A stretch of 45,925 nucleotides of DNA from Gammaproteobacteria bacterium (GTDB lineage Bacteria > Pseudomonadota > Gammaproteobacteria > Eutrophobiales > Eutrophobiaceae), in the NCBI GenBank assembly GCA_011772965.1, contig WVYN01000048.1:4455-50379 (forward strand), given 5' to 3'. The notes beneath the pieces are model-generated. The model was not told the DNA's origin. It did not search any database and worked only from the letters and a program-made list of their open reading frames with translations. A program made the position numbers and the translations under genes. The stretch's first letter is position 1; each line of letters begins with the position of its first letter. Positions 39,683 to 45,925 of the stretch are shown piece after piece.

Positions 39683-41048
39683 CAGGAAGTTGTTCCGGTT
39701 CGCCTTCTTCTTCATCAGTGGACCTGACTATCGTGCCGGTTAAGCGCTTGCTGGTATCCAGTCCCAGTTTGCGCATGTCCTCGGCCTGTTTGACGAGATT
39801 CCCCCTGCCAGACGTCAGTCGCTTATGGGCGTCCTCCCAGGATGACCGGGCCTTGTCGAGATTATCTCCAACCTTATCCAGTGCATCCACAAAACCGACA
39901 AACTTGTCGTAGAGTTTTCCGGCGCGTTTGGCGATTTCCCTTGCATTCTGGTTTTGATACTCGTTGCGCCAGACATTATGAATGATCTGCAGATTCATCG
40001 TCAGGGTTGATGGGCTGACCAGATAAATGCGGTGTTTGAAGGCTTCGCGAAACAGGTTTTCATCATGTTCAAAAGCCAGCATCAATGCCGGTTCAATGGG
40101 CACAAACATCAGCACCAGGTCGAGTGAATTAACACCCAGTAACTTGTCGTAGCTCTTTTCTTTTAAACCATTCACATGAGTACGAATTGAATTCAGATGT
40201 TCTTCCAGAGCCTGCCTGCGTTCGTCTTCGCTTTCGGCGGCGTAGTATTTATCGTAGGCATTCAGAGAGACCTTGGAATCGATCACGACATCCTTGTTGT
40301 CCGGGAGGTGAACTACGACGTCCGGGTAAAACAGTTTTCCACTCTCATCACGGAAACTGCCCTGGGTTTCATATTCCCTGCCGTTTTTAAGTCCGGATTC
40401 TTCCAGTACCCGTTGCAGTATCACTTCTCCCCAGTTGCCGCGTTTTTTACTATCACCTTTCAGGGCATTTGTCAGGTTAACGGCATCTTGGCTCATTTGT
40501 TCATTCAGGGTCTTGAGATGTTTGATCTCGTGAAACAGGGACTGACGATCCCGTGTTTCCTTGTCATAGACATCTTCAATCTTCTTTTTAAATTCACCCA
40601 GCTGTTCTTTTAACGGTGTCAGGACTTCACCGATGTTGGTACGGTTTTGCTCGGTAAACTTCTTGCTCTTCTCCTCGATGATGCGGTTGGCCAGGTTTTC
40701 GAAGGCCGTTGCCATTTTCTTTTCGGCCTCTTCCAGCAAGGCCAGCTTTTCCCGGTTATGGCGTTGTTCATTTTCCAGCAAGGTTTGCAGTTCGGTGATC
40801 CGGGTCTTGTCTTTCCCGGAGATCTCATGTGCCTCAGCGAGTTTCTGTTCGTAATCCACGAGCCGGGACCTGAGTTCATCGATGCGGCTTTCCTGAGAAC
40901 GCAGGCGCTCGGTGTCAGCGGCCTGGCGAACCTGTAATTCCTGCACGTTCCGGGCATGCGAATCTGCCCTGAGCCGGTTCATTACCCATATGATGACAAG
41001 GCCTGCCAGCAGCCCGAGAACCGCGGCAATGAAAATGGATTCAATCAT
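39666..41048 (-). CDS. rmuC: DNA recombination protein RmuC
   Basis: This is a 460-residue protein that limits inversions at short inverted repeats in E. coli. The N-terminal membrane anchor (residues 4-23) is followed by a long coiled coil to about residue 160 and the nuclease-like RmuC domain (KRGNWGEVILQRVLEESGL, then YPDVVVHLPDNKDVVIDSKVSL). An acidic tail STDEEEGEPEQ ends the protein. Length is normal. It is first in a two-gene unit with the PA0069-type radical SAM gene. Confidence 0.93.
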   Translation of the reverse strand: MIESIFIAAVLGLLAGLVIIWVMNRLRADSHARNVQELQVRQAADTERLRSQESRIDELRSRLVDYEQKLAEAHEISGKDKTRITELQTLLENEQRHNREKLALLEEAEKKMATAFENLANRIIEEKSKKFTEQNRTNIGEVLTPLKEQLGEFKKKIEDVYDKETRDRQSLFHEIKHLKTLNEQMSQDAVNLTNALKGDSKKRGNWGEVILQRVLEESGLKNGREYETQGSFRDESGKLFYPDVVVHLPDNKDVVIDSKVSLNAYDKYYAAESEDERRQALEEHLNSIRTHVNGLKEKSYDKLLGVNSLDLVLMFVPIEPALMLAFEHDENLFREAFKHRIYLVSPSTLTMNLQIIHNVWRNEYQNQNAREIAKRAGKLYDKFVGFVDALDKVGDNLDKARSSWEDAHKRLTSGRGNLVKQAEDMRKLGLDTSKRLTGTIVRSTDEEEGEPEQLPDVREK

Positions 41049-41287
41049 GGAAAAGCGTCGTCTGATTGTCTGCTGACATGATGCTCAAGCATACTGAATA
41101 AACCGGTCGATATCAGCAAGCAGGGAAAATCAGGGAGAAGGACCTTGTCTCCCCATTTTTTGTCCCAATAAATGTAGACATAGTGGGCAATATTGATTAT
41201 TATTGCGTCGCACAAATTGACTTTTTATCTATACTTCATAAGGTAACAGGCCTTTTTTGATAAAAATTTAAACAATTTCCCAAGCAG

Positions 41288-42103
41288 ATGCAGACCTTGA
41301 AAGCCATTATTTTCGATGTTGACGGTACCCTAGCCAACACCGAAGAGACCCACCGTCAGGCATTTAACAGCGCTTTTGAAGAATTCAACCTGAATTTCTT
41401 CTGGTCCGAGAGTGAGTATGCCGAGCTTCTGGCCATTTCGGGCGGCCGGGAACGACTCCATGTCTATTTCAAAAACCATCGCGATGCCTTCCCCTGCGAA
41501 ACCAACCTGCGTGAGCTTTCGCTGCTGGTTCACAGGCGCAAATCGGAAATCTACCGGGAAAAACTTATTGCTGGTCAGATCGGCTTCCGTTGTGGCATCA
41601 AACGCCTGATCGATGAAGCCCGGGAACGCGGCATCAAACTCGCCATTGCCACCGCCTCCTCGAAGGCGAATGTTGAAACCCTGCTGAAAAACAACCTGGG
41701 CGACAATGCGCTGGATATCTTTGAGGTCATCGTCACCTGCGACATCGTCCAGGACAAGAAACCATCACCGGCCGCGTACCAGTTTGCGCTGGCGGAGCTT
41801 GGTCTGACACCGGATGTCTGTATTGCAATTGAAGACACCTCGAATGGCAGGAAGGCAGCACTGGCCGCCGGTTTGAAGACCATCATAACCACTCATGCCT
41901 TTACCACGAACGATGATTTTGATAGCGCGAGCCTGGTAGTGGATCAACTGGGCGAGCCCAACCTACCGTTTATTGTTGAAACCGGTGAAAACTTCGGCCG
42001 TGACTATGTTGATATTGAACTGATAGATTCGATTCTATCAAGCGATGCCGAATCAGAAACCGAGTCTGACTGGAACGAACCCGTATTGAGCGTCGCCAAG
42101 TAA
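41288..42103 (+). CDS. HAD hydrolase, CbbY type
   Basis: This is a 271-residue HAD phosphatase with a helical cap. Nucleophile Asp10 and Asp12 lie in FDVDGTLANTEETH, Thr/Ser in IATASSK, Lys in DKKPSP, and Asp in EDTSNGRKAALAAG. The FDVDGTLAxTE opening is typical of CbbY, the xylulose-1,5-bisphosphate phosphatase that protects Rubisco. This hints at Calvin-cycle metabolism, although no cbb genes are in view. The last 30 acidic residues are extra. It ends in a palindrome shared with degQ. Confidence 0.87.
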   Translation: MQTLKAIIFDVDGTLANTEETHRQAFNSAFEEFNLNFFWSESEYAELLAISGGRERLHVYFKNHRDAFPCETNLRELSLLVHRRKSEIYREKLIAGQIGFRCGIKRLIDEARERGIKLAIATASSKANVETLLKNNLGDNALDIFEVIVTCDIVQDKKPSPAAYQFALAELGLTPDVCIAIEDTSNGRKAALAAGLKTIITTHAFTTNDDFDSASLVVDQLGEPNLPFIVETGENFGRDYVDIELIDSILSSDAESETESDWNEPVLSVAK

Positions 42104-42113
42104 TCGTTACTTG
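42097..42113. repeat. Palindrome containing both convergent stop codons
   Basis: CAAGTAA (42097-42103), spacer TCG, TTACTTG (42107-42113). The TAA stops of the CbbY-type gene and degQ are the two arm ends, so the mRNAs end in matching hairpin-forming sequence. There is no T run. Confidence 0.7.
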
Positions 42114-43477
42114 ATTACGACAAACGCGGCTGAATTACCCCGAATCATCCTGATCAGTAACGGATCAGTCTGTTTATCAACTTCCGCAAGAAACTCTTTT
42201 ACACTTCGTACCGGCTTATGATTGACCAAGGTGATGATATCACCGCGGCGCAAGCCGCTTGCCCAGGCCGGACTACCCCTTTCCACCTCGACAATAATCA
42301 CACCCTCTACCTCTCCAAACAAGGAGTGATTCTCATCCAGGTCACCCAGGGTCATGCCCTGCAAGCGCTGGTTAACGGCCATGGGTTGGCTCATTTCCGG
42401 TGCTTCGATCTCTACATCAATTGTCTTGCGTTTACCGCCACGCATGATCTCGAATTCAACCTTTTCACCAATGCGTAACATGCCTATGTGGTTTTTTACA
42501 TCAGCCGAATGACGGACCGGTTTATCATCGACCATGAGGACAATATCGCCGGGCTTCAGTCCCGCTTTCTCTGCCGGCGAATCCTTGATGATCTTGCTGA
42601 TGACGGCACCGGTGTTTTTCTTGAGCCCAAAGGCCTCGGCCAGATCTTTGTCCAGGTCCTGAGCATACACACCCAGGTAGCCTCGTCGAACCTCTCCTGT
42701 TTCCAGTAATTGCTCGGTAATGTCGAGTGCCAGGTTGATCGGGATGGCAAAACCGATACCGATGTTACCGCCGCTTTGTGAGAAAATTGCAGTGTTGATA
42801 CCCACCAGTTCGCCGCGCAGGTTCACAAGTGCCCCTCCGGAATTACCGGGATTAATAGAGGCGTCGGTCTGGATAAAGTCTTCGATACCCTCAATACCCA
42901 AACCGCTACGACCAAGGGCACTGACAATACCGGAAGTCACGGTTTGTCCCAGCCCGAACGGGTTGCCGATTGCCACGACAAAATCACCGACACGCAGGAC
43001 GTCGGAGTTGGCTGTTTCAATATCGGTCAGGTCTTCGGCCGGGATACGTATGACTGCAACATCAGTTTCCGGATCAGTTCCAATCACTTCGGCGTTCAGG
43101 TGGCGGCCGTCCCGCAAGGTAACAGTAATTTCCACCGCATTTGCAATCACATGATTGTTCGTCAGCACCAGGCCGCGCTTGGCATCTACAATAACGCCGG
43201 ATCCGAGACTCTGGGTCTTGCGTTCTATGGGCTGATCAGGGAAATCAAAGAAATGCCGGAAAAAGGGATCGTTGAATAAAGGATTTTGCCTGAGCTGGAT
43301 CCGTCCCTCGGTGGCAATATTGACGACCGCTGGAGTGATCTTTTCCAGCATCGGTGCCAGGCTGGGCAGTTCCTGGCCATCCACACTTTGTGGCAGGGCG
43401 CCTCTGGCCGTCATGGTGAATAACACCAGAAATATACTGATGACTGGTGCCAGGAATAGTGTCTTTCTGATTATCAT
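42107..43477 (-). CDS. degQ: Periplasmic Do-family serine protease
   Basis: This is a 456-residue DegP/DegQ-type protease-chaperone. A signal peptide covers 1-27. The triad is His109 (TNNHVI), Asp139 (TDVAVI) and Ser213 (GNSGGALVN). Two PDZ domains follow (about 255-345, with GYLGV; and 360-456, with GVIIVEVERGSPAWASGLRRGD). No Cys-rich extra loop as in DegP is visible, so DegQ-like is preferred. GAGGA lies 10 bases upstream of the ATG. It is downstream of hsp20 on the same strand but separated by a strong terminator. Confidence 0.93.
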   Translation of the reverse strand: MIIRKTLFLAPVISIFLVLFTMTARGALPQSVDGQELPSLAPMLEKITPAVVNIATEGRIQLRQNPLFNDPFFRHFFDFPDQPIERKTQSLGSGVIVDAKRGLVLTNNHVIANAVEITVTLRDGRHLNAEVIGTDPETDVAVIRIPAEDLTDIETANSDVLRVGDFVVAIGNPFGLGQTVTSGIVSALGRSGLGIEGIEDFIQTDASINPGNSGGALVNLRGELVGINTAIFSQSGGNIGIGFAIPINLALDITEQLLETGEVRRGYLGVYAQDLDKDLAEAFGLKKNTGAVISKIIKDSPAEKAGLKPGDIVLMVDDKPVRHSADVKNHIGMLRIGEKVEFEIMRGGKRKTIDVEIEAPEMSQPMAVNQRLQGMTLGDLDENHSLFGEVEGVIIVEVERGSPAWASGLRRGDIITLVNHKPVRSVKEFLAEVDKQTDPLLIRMIRGNSAAFVVIK

Positions 43478-43558
43478 AGTCAGGGCATCCTCATCTGATA
43501 TAAATACGGATATCGAAAATTTTAGGGTAATGTTCCCTGAAAAAGTTCACCCCCAATG

Positions 43559-43584
43559 AAAAAGGCGGGGCTATCCCCGCCTTT
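43559..43584 (-). terminator. Rho-independent terminator after hsp20
   Basis: A 10-base perfect stem, AAAGGCGGGG (43561-43570) with CCCCGCCTTT (43575-43584) and loop of four, is followed on the minus strand by a T5 run. It is 17 bases past the hsp20 stop. Confidence 0.93.
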
Positions 43585-43600
43585 CGAAATTTGCTGGGAA

Positions 43601-44050
43601 TCAGCTCTTGACCGAGATCTTACGTGGCTGGGTCTTTTCCAGCTTCGGCAGAATAATCTCGAGAACACCGTTCTTGCCGTGGGCCTCAATGTGCTCAGCA
43701 TCGGCGCTGTCCGGCAGGCTGAAACGGCGATAGAAGCTGCCACGCACGCGTTCAACCCTGCGGTAGCCTTCATGGCTTTCTTCCTTGTCGCTGGCGCGTT
43801 CGCCCTTGATGGTCAGAACGCCCTGTTCCATGGTGATTTCAATGTCCTTTGGATCGACGCCCGGCACGTCAGCAATAATGACAAACCGGTTGGCTTCTTC
43901 ACGGATGTCGACTGCTGGTCTCCAGGCGCTGGTGACAACATTGGAATTATCGGACTCGCCTTCTTCCAGCTGATCAAACAGGTTCAGACGGTTCAATTCT
44001 CTCTGGAATTTATCGAACAGATTCCAGGGCTCATATCTTACAAGTGCCAT
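43601..44050 (-). CDS. Small heat shock protein, Hsp20 family
   Basis: This is a 149-residue alpha-crystallin-type holdase chaperone. The N-terminus MALVRYEPWNLFDKFQRELN is typical of proteobacterial Hsp20. The alpha-crystallin domain runs from about 40 to 140 (WRPAVDIREE, then GVLTIKGER, GSFYRRFSLP and NGVLEIILPK). The C-terminus carries RKISVKS, with a V/I-x-I-like anchor. It has a strong TAGGAGGT ribosome binding site 9 bases before the ATG and a textbook sigma-32 promoter. Confidence 0.95.
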   Translation of the reverse strand: MALVRYEPWNLFDKFQRELNRLNLFDQLEEGESDNSNVVTSAWRPAVDIREEANRFVIIADVPGVDPKDIEITMEQGVLTIKGERASDKEESHEGYRRVERVRGSFYRRFSLPDSADAEHIEAHGKNGVLEIILPKLEKTQPRKISVKS

Positions 44051-44090
44051 AGTTTTAATACCTCCTAGGTAGAATGTTTCTTGATTTCAG

Positions 44091-44118
44091 AAATGGGGTC
44101 TGGTGTGTTTTTTTCAAG
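44091..44118 (-). promoter_or_regulatory. Sigma-32 (RpoH) heat-shock promoter for hsp20
   Basis: On the minus strand, -35 CTTGAAA (44112-44118), a 13-base spacer and -10 CCCCATTT (44091-44098) match the RpoH consensus CTTGAAA/CCCCATNT fully. It lies about 40 bases upstream of the hsp20 start. Confidence 0.9.
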
Positions 44119-44126
44119 GGCCGGGT

Positions 44127-44132
44127 TATAAT
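44127..44132 (+). promoter_or_regulatory. Possible -10 element of the DUF47-pit operon
   Basis: A perfect TATAAT lies 30 bases before the DUF47 ATG, within the region divergent to hsp20. No good -35 was found at 16-18 bases, so it is tentative. Confidence 0.35.
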
Positions 44133-44162
44133 AATTTCAAAAATTCCATAGACTGTTGAATT

Positions 44163-44843
44163 ATGGCCAGATCCAGTTACTTCTCGCGCATCTTCGTGAC
44201 CTCCCCTGTCACCCCGCTACAGAAACATATCAATAGCGTGGTCACCTGCGTCGAGCTGCTGCCCGATTATTTTGAGGCCGTATTTGACAGGGACTGGGAA
44301 AGGGCTGTCAAAATCCAGGCCGAAATTGTCAGTAATGAAGAACTCTGTGACACCATAAAAAACGAGTTACGACTGCACCTGCCCTCCAGCCTGTTTATGC
44401 CGATTGACCGCAGAGACGTTCTGGAAGTACTGGACCTGCAGGACGCGATTGCCAACATTTCCAAGGATATCGCCGGCCTGATTCTGGGCAGGAAACTGGC
44501 GATTCCCAAGGAACTCAGGCAACAGTACCTAGGCTTCCTGGACCGCTGCATCGATGCCGCCAGACAGGCCCAGGTCGCTATCAACGAGCTGGACGAACTG
44601 GTAGTCACGGGATTCCGGGGCAATGAGGCAGAGCGGGTCAAGGGCATGATCCGGCAGTTGCATACCATCGAACATGAAACCGACGAGGCCCAGATCAGCC
44701 TGCGCGCCGAGTTATACAAACTTGAGAGTGACTTGCCTCCGGTCGACGTTATCTTCATGTACAAGGTCATAGACTGGACCGGAGACCTGGCAGACGCTGC
44801 CCTCAGCACGGGCAACCGGCTGCAATTGATGCTGGCAAAATAA
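44163..44843 (+). CDS. DUF47/PhoU-like phosphate transport regulator (TIGR00153 family)
   Basis: This is a 226-residue all-helical protein of the DUF47 family, related to PhoU, with the typical FVTSPVTPLQKHI opening and repeated acidic helices (ELLPDYFEAVFDRDW, LDRCIDAARQAQVAINEL, TIEHETDEAQ). Such proteins are encoded just upstream of low-affinity Pit transporters and are thought to regulate them. The gene sits 27 bases before the pit-type gene, supporting an operon. The start has no clear ribosome binding site. Confidence 0.92.
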   Translation: MARSSYFSRIFVTSPVTPLQKHINSVVTCVELLPDYFEAVFDRDWERAVKIQAEIVSNEELCDTIKNELRLHLPSSLFMPIDRRDVLEVLDLQDAIANISKDIAGLILGRKLAIPKELRQQYLGFLDRCIDAARQAQVAINELDELVVTGFRGNEAERVKGMIRQLHTIEHETDEAQISLRAELYKLESDLPPVDVIFMYKVIDWTGDLADAALSTGNRLQLMLAK

Positions 44844-44870
44844 ATATAAGCGTACATCCTTAATCATCCA

Positions 44871-45925
44871 ATGGAATACGGCACGACCTACCTGGTACTC
44901 GCCGCCCTGTTTGGCCTGTTCATGGCCTGGGGCATTGGTGCTAATGACGTCGCCAATGCCATGGCAACCTCGGTTGGTTCCCGGGCATTGAAACTTAGAA
45001 CCGCCATCATTATCGCCGCCATCTTTGAATTTGCCGGCGCCTTCCTGGCCGGCGGCGAAGTCACCTCTACCATCAGGAAAGGCATGATGGACACTTCGCT
45101 GCTGATCGATACTCCCGATGTCCTGGTCTATGGCATGCTGGCTTCTTTGCTGGCTGCCGGCTCCTGGCTGTTGCTCGCGACCCGTTACGGGTTGCCAGTC
45201 TCCACCACCCATTCCATAGTCGGTGCCATTGTCGGTTTCGCCGCCGTGGTCGTCGGTGTCGACGCGGTAAACTGGGGAAATGTCGGCTCGATTGCGATGA
45301 GCTGGGTCATCTCACCCCTGTTAGCCGGCGGTTTAGCCTATCTCCTGTTCCGCAGCGTCCAGTTCCTGATCCTCAATACCCGCGATCCCTTTAAAAATGC
45401 CCGCCGTTATGTGCCGTTTTATATCTTCCTGACCGGGTTCATTATTTCCCTGGTCACCCTGATGAAAGGTCTAAAACACATTGGTCTGGAACTGACCAGT
45501 GGCGAATCTTATCTGCTGGCGTTTGTAATTGGCCTGGTCACAGCCGGTATCGGGGCGCTGCTTATCCGGCGCATCAGCTCCGCGCGCAAGATCAAGTCCG
45601 GTTACCAGTTTGAAAACGTTGAACTGATCTTCGGCATACTGATGATCTTCACGGCCTGTGCCATGGCCTTTGCCCACGGTTCTAATGACGTCGCCAATGC
45701 CGTGGGTCCGGTGGCAGCCGTAGTAAGCGTGGTGAATACCGCTGGTGTCGTCAGCCAGAAATCCATCTTGCCCCCCTGGGTGTTACTGCTGGGAGCCAGC
45801 GGGATTGTCGCCGGTCTGATGATGTATGGTTACAAGGTAATTGCTACCGTCGGCTCCCAAATTACTGAGCTGACACCCAGCCGGGGATTTTGTGGGGAGT
45901 TGGCGGCATCCACCACGGTGGTATT
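44871..45925 (+). CDS. pit: Inorganic phosphate transporter, Pit family (3' end beyond window)
   Basis: This frame opens at the ATG at 44871 and is still open at the window edge after 351 codons. It is a PiT-family membrane transporter: the duplicated signature appears as GANDVANA (23-30) and HGSNDVANAVGP in the second half. About ten hydrophobic segments are visible, as well as PVSTTHSIVGA and the RGFCGELAASTTVV segment near the end. It carries metal-phosphate with protons or sodium. It is paired with the DUF47 gene upstream. Expected full length is about 420 residues, so roughly 70 are missing. Confidence 0.93.
   Translation, partial: MEYGTTYLVLAALFGLFMAWGIGANDVANAMATSVGSRALKLRTAIIIAAIFEFAGAFLAGGEVTSTIRKGMMDTSLLIDTPDVLVYGMLASLLAAGSWLLLATRYGLPVSTTHSIVGAIVGFAAVVVGVDAVNWGNVGSIAMSWVISPLLAGGLAYLLFRSVQFLILNTRDPFKNARRYVPFYIFLTGFIISLVTLMKGLKHIGLELTSGESYLLAFVIGLVTAGIGALLIRRISSARKIKSGYQFENVELIFGILMIFTACAMAFAHGSNDVANAVGPVAAVVSVVNTAGVVSQKSILPPWVLLLGASGIVAGLMMYGYKVIATVGSQITELTPSRGFCGELAASTTVV

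Noticed and set aside
41217-41235. TTGACT...TATACT promoter upstream of the CbbY-type gene
   Set aside because: Only about 7 bases separate the hexamers, far from the 16-18 required.

Overview
The window looks like a chromosome segment of a gammaproteobacterium, possibly a sulfur-oxidising or autotrophic, facultatively anaerobic Chromatiales-like lineage. This rests on gene content and order: lgt-thyA-folA in a run, uvrA divergent from an MFS gene followed by ssb, a DUF47 protein upstream of a Pit phosphate transporter, assimilatory sulfite reductase with a DUF934 partner, a CbbY-type phosphatase, GTP-type PEP carboxykinase, and oxygen-independent HemN behind an FNR-type site. No taxonomic search was possible, so the lineage is inference. 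No rRNA, tRNA, CRISPR array, transposase or integrase was recognised.

Layout. 1-830: two tandem copies of a small exported protein with a degenerate zinc-peptidase-like motif. 943-6300: a small phosphatase, a TetR-like regulator followed by a YdjM-type membrane protein, a putative outer-membrane barrel, a cupredoxin, OsmC, an SRAP/YedK protein and the 5' part of a yqeC-like gene. 6290-11800 is a mosaic accessory zone. It holds a GC-rich block with a PrpE-like acyl-CoA synthetase and an L-2-haloacid dehalogenase, flanked by two convergent truncated genes (yqeC-like on the left, a PflA-like radical SAM gene on the right). A roughly 500-base AT-rich stretch follows, then a UbiK C-terminal fragment overlapping a NOX/ferric-reductase-type flavocytochrome gene.

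11800-24300 returns to ordinary genes: hemN, a cyclopropane-synthase-family methyltransferase convergent with an FAD oxidoreductase, folA, thyA, lgt, a YyaL protein, pckG, a GlcG-like protein, a small zinc-ribbon membrane protein and a PfkB kinase. 24300-36700 holds uvrA, an MFS transporter, ssb, an LplT-like transporter, pyruvate kinase, an EF-G paralog, and DUF934 with sulfite reductase. 36400-45925 holds a small unknown ORF, zapE, a YugP-type peptidase, a PA0069-type radical SAM protein, rmuC, a CbbY-type HAD, degQ, an hsp20 gene with an excellent sigma-32 promoter, and DUF47-pit running off the right edge.

Most of the window is housekeeping. The unusual parts are the gene-replacement zone at 6290-10180, the UbiK-fragment/NOX pair, the tandem degenerate peptidase-like genes, the EF-G paralog with altered GTPase motifs, and the variant cyclopropane-synthase-like methyltransferase next to an FAD oxidoreductase.
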